Positions 1 through 8,445 of a DNA stretch of 64,000 bases are shown here, in pieces. The position numbers were made by a program, and so were the translations under genes. The notes under the pieces are model-generated. The model was not told the origin of the DNA and did no database searches. It worked only from the letters and a program-made list of their open reading frames with translations. Within the stretch, counting starts at the first letter, position 1, and each line of letters starts with the position of its first letter. This stretch comes from Mycolicibacterium vulneris (lineage in GTDB: Bacteria; Actinomycetota; Actinomycetes; Mycobacteriales; Mycobacteriaceae): positions 38,558 to 102,557 of the forward strand of contig NZ_NCXM01000023.1 of assembly GCF_002104765.1 (NCBI RefSeq), written 5' to 3'.

Positions 1-176
1 CAATTAGCGTGTTTTCACACGTCGCGTCCGTAGCGTCGTCGTAACGTGACCGACCTGAGACACAAAATCCGGAGTCACAGGGCACACTTACACCATCTTC
101 AACCATGAAGACCTGTGACCGTGTGCGGCGATCCGCAGGATTTCCGCCACGGTCCATGTGCATCGAAGGGGGACCT

Positions 177-713
177 GTGAAATCCGTGAAGTCCATTGCC
201 ACGGGCGTGGCGGCACTGACCGCCATTGGCGGCGCCGCCGCCGGTGTGGCTTCCATTGCAGTACCGATCGGCCTCGATCAGGTGCAACTGGCTGCGGTCG
301 GCGCGCCACTGCCGCAGGACCCGCCGCCGCCTCCGCCCCCGCCGCCGGGAGCGCCGGGCCAGTTGCCGACGGCGGATCAGTTGGCGAACCTTTGCAACCA
401 AGTAACCGACCCCGGCGTTAACTACAGGGACAAGGCCAACCTCATTGAAAACGGCGTCAGTCAAAACGAGGGTATGGTGGCCGACCACGACCTGCGGAAG
501 GCCTACCGGAACGGGAACTTCCCCGAGCAGTTCAACGTGACGAACATCGCTCCGGCGGGTCCGAATATGGCCCAGGCCGATGTGGCCATCACTGGGCCGA
601 AGTTCGCCGGGCCGGTCAACAAGCACCTGGTGTTCGTCAACCAGGGTGGAAATTGGGTCTTGCAGCACGACGCGGCGCTTGCTCTGGTGCAGGCGGCGAC
701 GGCGACCAACTGA
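177..713 (+). CDS. Mtb12-family secreted low-molecular-weight antigen (paralog 1)
   Basis: 178-residue protein of the mycobacterial Mtb12/CFP-2 family. The GTG at 177 follows a GAAGGGGGA ribosome binding site and begins an N-terminal signal sequence (KSVKSIATGVAALTAIGG), so I prefer it to the in-frame ATG at 105. A proline-rich linker with a run of nine prolines (residues about 50-60) precedes the globular domain, which keeps the family motifs VTNI.P, VFVNQGG and WVLQ. It lies just upstream of a closer Mtb12 orthologue in the same orientation, which looks like a tandem duplication. A strong hairpin terminator follows. Molecular function is unknown; the family is known as secreted T-cell antigens. 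Confidence 0.85.
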   Translation: MKSVKSIATGVAALTAIGGAAAGVASIAVPIGLDQVQLAAVGAPLPQDPPPPPPPPPGAPGQLPTADQLANLCNQVTDPGVNYRDKANLIENGVSQNEGMVADHDLRKAYRNGNFPEQFNVTNIAPAGPNMAQADVAITGPKFAGPVNKHLVFVNQGGNWVLQHDAALALVQAATATN

Positions 714-757
714 GACAGTTCAGCGAGTCCGTCTAGCAACACCGACGTTTCAAGCGG

Positions 758-791
758 ACCCCATGCGCCTCCGTGAGGCGGCGCATGGGGT
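758..791 (+). terminator. Intrinsic-type terminator after the first mtb12 copy
   Basis: A perfect 12-bp inverted repeat (ACCCCATGCGCC and GGCGCATGGGGT) with a 10-nt loop starts 45 bp after the first mtb12 stop codon. The T-rich stretch behind it is short and interrupted. It should separate the two mtb12 copies into independent transcripts. The rest of the 309-bp gap before the second copy shows no other gene. Confidence 0.7.
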
Positions 792-1022
792 TCTGCCTTT
801 CAATTCCCCTGAATGACCGGTCGCCCCGGCGGCGTACCAAAGCACGTCCTCGCACAGCCCGCGCACAGTTGGCTCTTGTTTTTTCCACATCGGCTCGCCG
901 TAACGTATCGGTGCCGAGACACGAAGTACCAGACGCAACGGGCACGCCTACACCATCTGAGCCGCCACGCCAGGCGGTGCGGATTGCAAAGCGTCGAATT
1001 CGTGCCCACCGAAGGGGGAACC

Positions 1023-1544
1023 ATGAAGACCGTCAAGACCCTTGCCACCGCGGTGGCAGCGCTGGCCATCGTCGGGGGCGCCGCCGCCGGCGTGGCTTCC
1101 GTGGCGACGCCGAGTTCGCTGGCCGCTGGGGTGCGGCTGGCCACCGTCGGTGCGCCGCTTCCGCAGGATCCGCCGCCGGCGCAGCCGGTCGCCGGTGCTA
1201 ACGTGCCGACTCCCGATCAGCTGACGGGCGTGCTGAACAGCCTCGCCGACCCGAACGTGTCGTTCAACAGCAAGGGCAATCTGGTGCAGGGCGGCATCAG
1301 TGGCATGGAAGCGCACGTCTCGGACAAGAAGCTGCAGAAGGCCGCCAAGAACGGCGATCTGCCGCTGTCGTTCGACGTCACCAACATCCAGCCGGCCGCG
1401 GCCGGTTCGGCGACCGCCGACGTCGCGGTCTCCGGCCCCAAGCTGACGTCGCCGGTCACGCAGAACGTCACCTTCGTCAATCAGGGCGGCTGGGTGCTGT
1501 CGCGGGCGTCGGCGATGGAGCTGCTGCAGGCCGCCGGTCAGTGA
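1023..1544 (+). CDS. mtb12: Secreted low-molecular-weight antigen Mtb12 (CFP-2)
   Basis: 173-residue secreted antigen. The ATG at 1023 follows the ribosome binding site GAAGGGGGAACC and opens a signal sequence (MKTVKTLATAVAALAIVGG). The mature part carries GAPLPQDPP, LADPNVSFNSKGNLV, DLPLSFDVTNIQPAAAGS and TQNVTFVNQGGW, which match M. tuberculosis Mtb12 (Rv2376c) nearly word for word as I remember it. It is the closer of the two tandem copies to that protein. The gene ends convergently with, and overlaps by 7 bp, the ECF sigma factor gene on the other strand. No enzymatic function is known for the family. Confidence 0.93.
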   Translation: MKTVKTLATAVAALAIVGGAAAGVASVATPSSLAAGVRLATVGAPLPQDPPPAQPVAGANVPTPDQLTGVLNSLADPNVSFNSKGNLVQGGISGMEAHVSDKKLQKAAKNGDLPLSFDVTNIQPAAAGSATADVAVSGPKLTSPVTQNVTFVNQGGWVLSRASAMELLQAAGQ

Positions 1545-2434
1545 TCAGCGCCCAGCGCGCGCAGGTCTAACCGGGCGATGCGCGCCGGATCCGCGAGCAC
1601 ATCGATCGTGCGGATCCGGCCGTCGCGCACCACGAAACCCATGACGGATGCCGCACGGCCGGCGATGAAAATCACCGCGCCGGCGGCGCCGTTGATGGTC
1701 GCGGCACGCGCCTCGCGCTCCGGGCCCGCGTAACCGCGGGCCAGCTCCGCCACCGAGGCCGCGCCCTGAGCGCGGAAGACGGGTGCGGCGGCGCCGAAGT
1801 CGCCCCGCAGCACCACGTCGGGATGGAGCACCGCGACCAGGCGGTCGAAGTCCCCACTGCGCCCCGCCGCGAAGAACGCGTCGACCACGTCGCGTTGCGC
1901 GGCCAACGCGCCGTCGGGAACCGGATCGGCCTGCTCGATCCGGCGTCGTGCCCGGCTGGCCAGCTTGCGGGCCGACTCCGGCGTCCGGTCGACGATGGCC
2001 CCGATCTGATCGAACGGCACGGTGAAGACGTCGTGCAGGACGAACGCCAGCCGCTCGGCCGGCGGCAACGTATCCAGCACCACGAACAGCGCCAGCCCCA
2101 CCGCGTCGGCCAGCATCGCGCGGCGTTCGGGGTCGAATTCACCCTCTGCCTCGACGATCGGATCCGGCAGGTGATCGACCAGTTCATCGCCGCCGTGAGT
2201 CCGGCGGTCGCGCAACATGTTCAGGCAGATGCGCGCCACCACCGTGGTCAGCCAGGCGTCCAGGTTGGCAATGCCGTCCCCGCCGTCCGATTCGGCGCTG
2301 CGGTTCAACCGCAGCCACGCCTCCTGCACCGCGTCCTGGGCGTCGTCGATCGAGCCCAGCATGCGGTAGGCGATGGCGCCCAGCTGTGGCCGGGCCGCCT
2401 CGAAGCGTGCCGCCAGTGACGCCTCCGCCGTCAC
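1538..2434 (-). CDS. ECF41-family sigma factor with fused SnoaL-like C-terminal domain
   Basis: RNA polymerase sigma factor of the ECF41 type, about 298 residues. Sigma region 2 (FEAARPQLGAIAYRMLGS, then EAWLRL) and region 4 (LHDVFTVPFDQIG...SARKLASRARRR) are followed by a C-terminal SnoaL/NTF2-like domain (VDAFFAAGRSGDFDRLVAVL). In this family that domain replaces a separate anti-sigma factor and modulates activity. I chose the GTG at 2434 because it overlaps the stop of the upstream carboxymuconolactone-decarboxylase gene as GTGA, giving translational coupling. An in-frame GTG at 2461 is the alternative. ECF41 sigmas are typically encoded beside such a decarboxylase-family gene and recognise its promoter; a matching promoter is present upstream at 3077-3103. 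The target regulon is otherwise unknown. Confidence 0.88.
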   Translation of the reverse strand: MTAEASLAARFEAARPQLGAIAYRMLGSIDDAQDAVQEAWLRLNRSAESDGGDGIANLDAWLTTVVARICLNMLRDRRTHGGDELVDHLPDPIVEAEGEFDPERRAMLADAVGLALFVVLDTLPPAERLAFVLHDVFTVPFDQIGAIVDRTPESARKLASRARRRIEQADPVPDGALAAQRDVVDAFFAAGRSGDFDRLVAVLHPDVVLRGDFGAAAPVFRAQGAASVAELARGYAGPEREARAATINGAAGAVIFIAGRAASVMGFVVRDGRIRTIDVLADPARIARLDLRALGADH

Positions 2435-3027
2435 GGCCGATCGGTCTCGGCTAAGGCGCACACCCGGTCACCGGAAAAGCCCGACGACCCGATGTCAAGC
2501 GCGATGTTGAAACGGGCCCGAAGGTTGCCCAGCGTGATCACGTGGGTCAGGCCGACGAGCTGCGCGGCATCGAAATGCGCGCGCAGCGCGTCGAACAGTT
2601 CGTCGCTCACCTCGACCGGGGTGCGGCTGATCGCGGTGGCGTACCGCAGGATGAGCTTGTCGACGTCGGAAAAGCACGGCGCGTTCTGATAATCGGCGAG
2701 GGCCAACAGCTCTTCGTCGGTCATGCCCCAGCGGCGCGCGATCTGTGAGCCGAGGTCGATGCAGTATTCGCAGCGCACCGTCGTCGCCGCCTTGAGCTCG
2801 GCCAACGCCCGCTGGCGGGGGCTGAGCACGTCCAGCTTCGACTCGGCCTGCTCCAACCTGCCGTACGCGTTGAGCAATCGCGGGATGTGCGCATACATCC
2901 GCAGCGGTTCCAGCATCCCGGCGGTTTCCAGCCCGGTCATGTGCGCGAGCTTGCGCTTGGTGAAAAAGAAAGCGATCTTGGCGCCGAGGCCGGCGTCGCG
3001 GTCGGAGACTCCTTGCAGCCGTGGCAT
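2431..3027 (-). CDS. Carboxymuconolactone decarboxylase / AhpD-like protein (ECF41 partner)
   Basis: 198-residue all-helical AhpD/CMD-superfamily protein. The core E.KAATTVRCEYCIDLGS contains the CxxC pair expected of AhpD-like peroxidase-reducing members, although the downstream histidine is replaced by aspartate. A GATCCTCC sequence (AGGAGGATC on the coding strand) lies just before the ATG as a strong ribosome binding site. It is the first gene of a two-gene operon and overlaps the sigma factor by four bases. Genes of this class are the usual sole target and neighbour of ECF41 sigma factors. The physiological substrate is unknown; a redox or detoxification role is inferred from family only. 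Confidence 0.85.
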   Translation of the reverse strand: MPRLQGVSDRDAGLGAKIAFFFTKRKLAHMTGLETAGMLEPLRMYAHIPRLLNAYGRLEQAESKLDVLSPRQRALAELKAATTVRCEYCIDLGSQIARRWGMTDEELLALADYQNAPCFSDVDKLILRYATAISRTPVEVSDELFDALRAHFDAAQLVGLTHVITLGNLRARFNIALDIGSSGFSGDRVCALAETDRP

Positions 3028-3076
3028 GGCGATCCTCCTGGCAAGTTGTGTTGCTAATCAACGTCCTTACTAGGTC

Positions 3077-3103
3077 GACACGCGGCGAGGTCCGAACGTG
3101 ACA
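3077..3103 (-). promoter_or_regulatory. Predicted ECF41-type promoter for the decarboxylase-sigma operon
   Basis: On the minus strand TGTCACG (3103-3097) is followed after exactly 16 bases by TGTC (3080-3077). The ECF41 consensus I recall is TGTCACA, 16 bases, CGTC. The agreement is 6/7 and 3/4 with correct spacing, upstream of the CMD-ECF41 operon, which supports autoregulation. The -35 part sits against the stop codon of the next gene (3105). Confidence 0.6.
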
Positions 3104-3104
3104 A

Positions 3105-3419
3105 CTACCCGGGCGCGCCCAGCGGCATATCCATGTCGTACACGCGCGCGTGCAGCACGGTGCGGTTTCGCAGCGCGGCGCGCACCGCACGATGCAGGCC
3201 GTCTTCGAGATAGGTGATGCCCTTCCACCGCACCGCGTGCGGGAAGAGATCGCCGTAGAAGGTGGAGTCCTCGGAGAGCAGGCGGTCCAGCGCGAGCACC
3301 GTTGTGGTGGTGACCAATTCGTCGAGCCGGATCTGCTGCGGCGGTATCTGGGACCAATCCCGGTAGGACAGGTTGTGTTCGGGATACGGCTTGCCGTCGC
3401 GTACGCCCTTGAAAATCAT
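3105..3419 (-). CDS. Conserved hypothetical protein, Rv2375-like
   Basis: 104-residue protein starting MIFKGVRDGKPYP, corresponding by position and length to M. tuberculosis Rv2375, which also sits opposite to hrcA. I see no signal peptide, membrane segment or catalytic motif. It is mixed alpha/beta in character, with aromatic-rich ends (YRDWSQIPPQQIRLDEL; FPHAVRWKGITYLEDGLHRA). The downstream ECF41 promoter overlaps its 3' edge. Function unknown. Confidence 0.75.
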   Translation of the reverse strand: MIFKGVRDGKPYPEHNLSYRDWSQIPPQQIRLDELVTTTTVLALDRLLSEDSTFYGDLFPHAVRWKGITYLEDGLHRAVRAALRNRTVLHARVYDMDMPLGAPG

Positions 3420-3666
3420 CGGCCGACCTTTCCCGACTCATTGCTGCGGCCCGACCGGTTCATTCTGAAAAGGCTAGCCGGAGCGACTTTCGTCAGCACC
3501 GATGCGTGCGCAGAAAGTCGTCCGAGCGCCCCCGCCTTCTTCGCGGCGACGACGGGCCGTCATCCCAGCGGCTACCGAGTCCACCGAACCGCGCTGATAA
3601 CGGTCGGTGCCGCCCGAGCCCGTAAAATGAATCCGGTCAACGCGGTATCGAAGGAGGTGGCGGCCG

Positions 3667-4698
3667 GTGGGAAGTGCCGATGACCGTCGGTTTGAAGTGC
3701 TGCGCGCCATCGTCGCCGACTTCGTCGCCACCAAGGAACCGATCGGTTCCAAGGCGTTGGTGGAGCGCCACAACCTGGGCGTCTCGTCCGCCACCGTCCG
3801 CAACGACATGGCGGTACTCGAGGCCGAGGGCTACATCACCCAGCCGCACACCAGTTCCGGGCGGGTGCCCACCGAGAAGGGCTACCGCGAATTCGTCGAC
3901 CGGCTGGACGACGTCAAGCCCCTGTCCTCGGCCGAACGGCGCGCGATCCAGAGCTTCCTCGAATCCGGGGTCGACCTCGACGACGTGCTGCGCCGGGCGG
4001 TCCGGCTGCTGTCGCAACTGACTCGGCAGGTGGCTGTGGTGCAGTACCCCACGCTGTCGTCGTCGACGGTGCGCCACCTGGAAGTGATCGCCCTGACCCC
4101 GGCGCGGCTGCTGATGGTGGTCATCACCGACTCGGGCCGGGTAGACCAGCGGGTCGTCGAACTCGGTGACGTCATCGACGACCACGAACTTTCTCAGCTG
4201 CGCGAGATGCTCGGCCAGGCGCTGGTGGGCAAGAAGCTGTCGGCCGCCTCGGTCGCGGTGGCCGACCTCGCCGGACAGCTGCGCAGCCCGGACGGCCTGG
4301 GCGACGCCGTCGGCCGATCGGCGACGGTGTTGCTGGAATCCCTCGTCGAACACACCGAAGAGCGCCTGTTGCTCGGCGGTACCGCCAACCTGACCCGCAA
4401 CGCGGCCGATTTTGGTGGCTCGTTGCGCTCCATCCTGGAAGCGCTGGAGGAGCAGGTGGTGGTGCTGCGGTTGCTGGCCGCCCAGCAGGAAGCCGGTAAA
4501 GTGACGGTGCGCATCGGCCACGAGACGGCCGCCGAGCAGATATTGGGCACCTCCGTGGTCACCACCGCCTACGGCACGTCCGACACCGTTTACGGGGGAA
4601 TGGGTGTGCTGGGGCCCACCCGGATGGACTATCCGGGAACTATCGCCAGCGTTGCTGCGGTTGCCCTTTATATCGGCGAAGTCCTGGGTGCGCGATGA
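3667..4698 (+). CDS. hrcA: Heat-inducible transcription repressor HrcA
   Basis: 343-residue HrcA, repressor of the class I heat-shock regulon. The N-terminal winged helix (RFEVLRAIVADFVATKEPIGSK, then NLGVSSATVRNDMAVLE and PHTSSGRVPTEKGYR) is canonical. The GAF-like central domain and dimerisation region follow, with the typical end LGPTRMDY at the C terminus. The GTG start has a near-perfect AAGGAGGTGG ribosome binding site. dnaJ2 follows 58 bp downstream, the usual mycobacterial pairing. I found no CIRCE inverted repeat (TTAGCACTC-N9-GAGTGCTAA) upstream, so it is probably not autoregulated through a canonical CIRCE in this window. Confidence 0.96.
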   Translation: MGSADDRRFEVLRAIVADFVATKEPIGSKALVERHNLGVSSATVRNDMAVLEAEGYITQPHTSSGRVPTEKGYREFVDRLDDVKPLSSAERRAIQSFLESGVDLDDVLRRAVRLLSQLTRQVAVVQYPTLSSSTVRHLEVIALTPARLLMVVITDSGRVDQRVVELGDVIDDHELSQLREMLGQALVGKKLSAASVAVADLAGQLRSPDGLGDAVGRSATVLLESLVEHTEERLLLGGTANLTRNAADFGGSLRSILEALEEQVVVLRLLAAQQEAGKVTVRIGHETAAEQILGTSVVTTAYGTSDTVYGGMGVLGPTRMDYPGTIASVAAVALYIGEVLGAR

Positions 4699-4756
4699 AC
4701 GCGCACCGGCAGAGTGGGTTGGCGCGGGGTAAAGACCAGGTATAGGAGAGTCAAGC

Positions 4757-5905
4757 GTGGCACGCGATTACTACGGGCTGCTCGGCGTGAGCAGAAACGC
4801 CAGCGACGCGGAGATCAAGCGCGCGTATCGCAAGATGGCGCGCGAACTGCATCCCGACGTCAACCCTGACCAGGCCGCGCAGGCGAAATTCCAGGAGATC
4901 AGCGTCGCCTACGAGGTGCTGAGCGACCCCGAGAAGCGGCGCATCGTCGACCTGGGCGGTGACCCGATGGAGGGCGCGGCCGCGGCCGGCGGCGGCTTCG
5001 GCGGCGGCTTCGGTGGCCTGGGCGACGTGTTCGAGGCCTTCTTCGGCGGCGGCTTCAGCGGCGGCGCGACCACCCGCGGCCCCATCGGGCGGGTCCGGCC
5101 GGGCTCGGACTCGCTGCTGCGGATGCGGCTCGACCTCGAGGAATGCGCCACCGGCGTCACCAAGCAGGTGACGGTCGACACCGCGGTGCTGTGCGACCGT
5201 TGCCAGGGCAAGGGCACCAACGGCGATTCCGCGCCGGTGCCGTGCGACACCTGCGGTGGCCGCGGCGAGGTCCAGACGGTGCAGCGCTCGCTGCTGGGAC
5301 AGGTGATGACCTCACGGCCGTGCCCGACCTGCCGCGGCGTCGGCGTCGTCATCCCCGACCCGTGCCACCAGTGCATGGGCGACGGCCGGGTGCGGGCCCG
5401 CCGCGAGATCAGCGTCAAGATCCCCGCCGGTGTCGGCGACGGCATGCGCGTGCGGCTCGCCGCCCAAGGTGAGGTCGGGCCCGGCGGCGGGCCGGCCGGT
5501 GACCTCTACGTGGAGGTGCACGAACAGCCCCACGACGTCTTCGTCCGGGAGGGCGACGACCTGCACTGCACCGTCTCGGTGCCGATGGTCGATGCGGCGC
5601 TGGGCGCCACCGTCACCGTCGACGCCATCCTGGACGGCGTCAGCGAGATCACCATCCCGCCGGGCACCCAACCGGCGTCGGTCATCACGCTGCGCGGCCA
5701 CGGCATGCCGCACCTGCGGTCCGGCACCCGCGGCGATCTGCACGTGCACGTCGAGGTCGTGGTTCCGGCCCGCCTGGATCACCGCGACACCGAATTGCTG
5801 CGCGAGCTCAAGACGCGCCGCAGCCGCGACGTGCCCGAGGTCCGCTCGACCCACGCCGGCGGCGGCCTGTTCAGCCGGCTCCGCGAAACCTTCACCGGAC
5901 GCTAG
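4757..5905 (+). CDS. dnaJ2: Chaperone protein DnaJ2
   Basis: 382-residue type I J-protein, co-chaperone of DnaK. The J domain (MARDYYGLLGVSRNASDAEI) has the HPD motif that stimulates DnaK. A Gly/Phe-rich segment (GGGFGGGFGGLGDVFEAFFGGGF) follows. The zinc domain has the four CxxCxGxG repeats (CDRCQGKG, CDTCGGRG, CPTCRGVG, CHQCMGDG), and the C-terminal substrate-binding beta domains complete the protein. The GTG start has an AGGAGAG ribosome binding site. It forms an operon-like run with hrcA upstream and rsmE 23 bp downstream. Confidence 0.97.
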   Translation: MARDYYGLLGVSRNASDAEIKRAYRKMARELHPDVNPDQAAQAKFQEISVAYEVLSDPEKRRIVDLGGDPMEGAAAAGGGFGGGFGGLGDVFEAFFGGGFSGGATTRGPIGRVRPGSDSLLRMRLDLEECATGVTKQVTVDTAVLCDRCQGKGTNGDSAPVPCDTCGGRGEVQTVQRSLLGQVMTSRPCPTCRGVGVVIPDPCHQCMGDGRVRARREISVKIPAGVGDGMRVRLAAQGEVGPGGGPAGDLYVEVHEQPHDVFVREGDDLHCTVSVPMVDAALGATVTVDAILDGVSEITIPPGTQPASVITLRGHGMPHLRSGTRGDLHVHVEVVVPARLDHRDTELLRELKTRRSRDVPEVRSTHAGGGLFSRLRETFTGR

Positions 5906-5928
5906 CCGGGAGCCGCGAAGGCGCGCAC

Positions 5929-6777
5929 ATGGTCGCGACCCTGTTCTACCTCGACGCTCTGCCGCAACCCGGCTCGCTCGCAGTGCTGGGCGGTGACGAG
6001 GGCTTTCACGCCGCCACCGTGCGACGCATCCGTCCCGGCGAGCGGCTCGTGCTCGGCGACGGCGCCGGAGCCCTGGCCCACTGCGAGGTGGAGCACGCCG
6101 GGCGCGACGGGCTGCGCGCGCGGGTTCTCGAGCGCTGGAGCGTCCCGCCCGGATCCCCGGCCGTGACGGTCGTGCAGGCGCTGCCCAAGTCGGAGCGTTC
6201 GGAGCTGGCCATCGAGCTGGCCACCGAAGCCGGCGCCGACGCTTTCCTGGCGTGGCAGGCCGCGCGGTGCGTGGCCAACTGGCAGGGCAACCGGGTCGAC
6301 AAGGGGCTGCGCCGGTGGCGCGCCGTCGTCCGTTCGGCGGCCCGGCAATCCCGACGCGCGCACATCCCGCCGGTCGATGGCGTGCTGTCCACCGCGCAGC
6401 TGACGCGGCGGATCCGCGACGAGGTGGCCGCCGGCGCAACGGCGCTGGCCCTGCACGAGTCGGCCACCGACCGGCTCGCGGATATCGAGGTGGCACAAGC
6501 GAAATCACTGCTGCTCGTCGTCGGCCCCGAAGGGGGGATCGCCGACGACGAGATGGCGGCGCTGTCCGACGCGGGCGCGGCGGGGGTGCGCCTCGGTCCC
6601 CAGGTGCTGCGCACGTCGACCGCCGCGGCGGTGGCCCTGGGCGCACTCGGCGTGCTGACCCCGCGCTGGGACCGGCGCGGCGACATCCCGGCAAACGGCC
6701 TCACGCTGCAGGTTCGCGACACCGGTCCGTCGTCGAGTACGTTGCTGAACGCTGACCAACCCGGGCCCTCGGCGTAG
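5929..6777 (+). CDS. rsmE: 16S rRNA (uracil-1498-N3)-methyltransferase RsmE
   Basis: 282-residue SPOUT methyltransferase that methylates N3 of U1498 of 16S rRNA using S-adenosylmethionine. The N-terminal PUA-like domain (VRRIRPGERLVLGDGAG) is followed by the trefoil-knot SAM domain with LLVVGPEGGIADDEMAAL and the C-terminal knot signature RLGPQVLRTSTAAAVALGAL. It lies between dnaJ2 and phoH in the same direction, the conserved mycobacterial order (H37Rv Rv2372c region). Confidence 0.94.
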   Translation: MVATLFYLDALPQPGSLAVLGGDEGFHAATVRRIRPGERLVLGDGAGALAHCEVEHAGRDGLRARVLERWSVPPGSPAVTVVQALPKSERSELAIELATEAGADAFLAWQAARCVANWQGNRVDKGLRRWRAVVRSAARQSRRAHIPPVDGVLSTAQLTRRIRDEVAAGATALALHESATDRLADIEVAQAKSLLLVVGPEGGIADDEMAALSDAGAAGVRLGPQVLRTSTAAAVALGALGVLTPRWDRRGDIPANGLTLQVRDTGPSSSTLLNADQPGPSA

Positions 6778-6833
6778 ACTGAGACGGCCCAGCAACCCAC
6801 CGACAAGCCGAGAAAGCAGGCATCGAGAGCCAC

Positions 6834-7892
6834 GTGACGCCCCGCGAGACCAGCGCTGCTGACGCAGCCGGAGCCGTCCCGGCCTCTGCTCAGGTTCGCA
6901 GCAGCATCGACGTTCCGCCCGATGTCGTCATGGGCCTGTTGGGTTCGGCGGACCAGAACCTGAGGGCCCTGGAGCGCAGTTTGAATGCCGACCTGCACGT
7001 GCGCGGCAACGCGGTCACCGTCGCGGGTGAGCCCGCCGACGTGGCGCTCGCCGAGCGGGTGATCTCCGAGCTCGTCGCCATCGTCGCCGGGGGTCAGCCG
7101 TTGACCCCGGAGGTGGTGCGGCACAGCGTCGCCATGCTGGCCGGCACCGACAACGAGTCACCGGCCGAAGTGCTCACGCTGGACATCCTGGCGCGGCGCG
7201 GAAAGACAATCCGGCCCAAGACGCTCAACCAGAAGCGCTACGTCGACGCCATCGACGCCAACACCGTTGTCTTCGGGGTCGGCCCGGCCGGCACCGGCAA
7301 GACCTATCTGGCGATGGCAAAGGCGGTCAACGCCCTGCAGACCAAACAGGTCAGCCGCATCATCCTGACCCGCCCGGCCGTGGAAGCCGGTGAGCGCCTT
7401 GGCTTTTTACCCGGCACGCTCAGCGAGAAGATCGATCCGTATCTGCGGCCGTTGTATGACGCGCTGTACGACATGATGGATCCAGAGCTGATCCCCAAAC
7501 TGATGACCGCCGGAGTCATCGAGGTGGCGCCGCTGGCATACATGCGCGGACGCACCCTCAATTCCGCGTTCATCGTCCTCGACGAGGCGCAGAACACCAC
7601 CGCCGAGCAGATGAAGATGTTCCTCACCCGACTCGGCTTCGGGTCGAAGATCGTTGTCACCGGCGACATCACGCAGGTCGACCTGCCCGGCGGCGCCAAG
7701 TCGGGCCTGCGCTCGGCGATGGAAATCCTGGACAGCGTGGAAGACATCCACGTGGCCGAGCTGACCAGCGTGGATGTGGTCCGCCACCGGCTGGTCTCGG
7801 AGATCGTCGACGCCTATGCGAAGTTTGAAGAGCCCGGTCTGGCGATGAACCGGGCGTCGCGGCGGGCAACGGGCTCGCGCGGTCGTCGATGA
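6834..7892 (+). CDS. phoH1: PhoH-like ATPase/RNA helicase PhoH1
   Basis: 352-residue PhoH-family protein. The N-terminal KH-like segment (LRALERSLNADLHVRGNAV) is followed by the PhoH ATPase domain. This has Walker A GPAGTGKT (residues 150-157), TRPAVEAGERLGFLPG, the Walker B-like FIVLDEAQN and the VVTGDITQVDLP motif. In bacteria it is genetically tied to YbeY and rRNA maturation, and ybeY is indeed the next gene, 19 bp downstream of the stop. The GTG at 6834 was taken because no better start is seen. The PE_PGRS insertion found here in H37Rv is absent. Confidence 0.94.
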   Translation: MTPRETSAADAAGAVPASAQVRSSIDVPPDVVMGLLGSADQNLRALERSLNADLHVRGNAVTVAGEPADVALAERVISELVAIVAGGQPLTPEVVRHSVAMLAGTDNESPAEVLTLDILARRGKTIRPKTLNQKRYVDAIDANTVVFGVGPAGTGKTYLAMAKAVNALQTKQVSRIILTRPAVEAGERLGFLPGTLSEKIDPYLRPLYDALYDMMDPELIPKLMTAGVIEVAPLAYMRGRTLNSAFIVLDEAQNTTAEQMKMFLTRLGFGSKIVVTGDITQVDLPGGAKSGLRSAMEILDSVEDIHVAELTSVDVVRHRLVSEIVDAYAKFEEPGLAMNRASRRATGSRGRR

Positions 7893-7911
7893 TGGTGCGG
7901 TGAGCGGGTTT

Positions 7912-8445
7912 ATGAGCATTGAGGTATCCAACGAATCGGGTATCGACGTCTCCGAAGCCGAGCTGATCAGCGTCGCGCGGTTCGTCATCGCCAAGATGGA
8001 CATCAACCCGGCGGCCGAGCTGTCGATGGTGCTGCTGGACACCGCCGCGATGGCCGACCTGCACATGCGCTGGATGGATCTGCCCGGCCCGACCGACGTG
8101 ATGAGCTTTCCGATGGACGAGCTCGAGCCGGGTGGTCGCCCGGACGCCCCCGAGCCGGGCCCGTCGATGCTGGGCGACATCGTGCTGTGCCCAGAATTCG
8201 CGGCCGGCCAGGCCGCCTCGGCGGGGCACAGCCTGGGGCACGAGTTGGCGCTGCTGACCATCCACGGGGTGCTTCACCTGATCGGCTACGACCACAGCGA
8301 GCCGGACGAGGAGAAGGAGATGTTCGCCCTGCAGGACCGGCTGCTGGAAGAGTGGGTGGCCGATCAGGTCGAGGCCTACCGCCAGGACCGCCAGGAGGAG
8401 CGGGACCGCCGATTGCTCGATAAGTCAAGGTATTTCGACAATTGA
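7912..8445 (+). CDS. ybeY: Endoribonuclease YbeY
   Basis: 177-residue metal-dependent single-strand-specific RNase involved in 16S rRNA maturation and ribosome quality control. The zinc motif HGVLHLIGYDH supplies the three histidine ligands, and the conserved PTDVMSFPMDE and MLGDIVLC blocks are present. I chose the ATG at 7912 (MSIEVSNESGIDVSEAEL), which matches the M. tuberculosis start as I remember it. An in-frame GTG at 7900 is possible. The stop codon overlaps the TTG start of the next gene (TTGA), so the secreted protein downstream is translationally coupled to YbeY. Confidence 0.94.
   Translation: MSIEVSNESGIDVSEAELISVARFVIAKMDINPAAELSMVLLDTAAMADLHMRWMDLPGPTDVMSFPMDELEPGGRPDAPEPGPSMLGDIVLCPEFAAGQAASAGHSLGHELALLTIHGVLHLIGYDHSEPDEEKEMFALQDRLLEEWVADQVEAYRQDRQEERDRRLLDKSRYFDN

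Noticed and set aside
3420..3666. CIRCE operator upstream of hrcA
   Set aside because: No TTAGCACTC/GAGTGCTAA inverted repeat is present, even with two mismatches per arm.
5312..6694. 460-codon minus-strand frame
   Set aside because: Antisense to dnaJ2 and rsmE, Arg/Pro-rich, no start signal.
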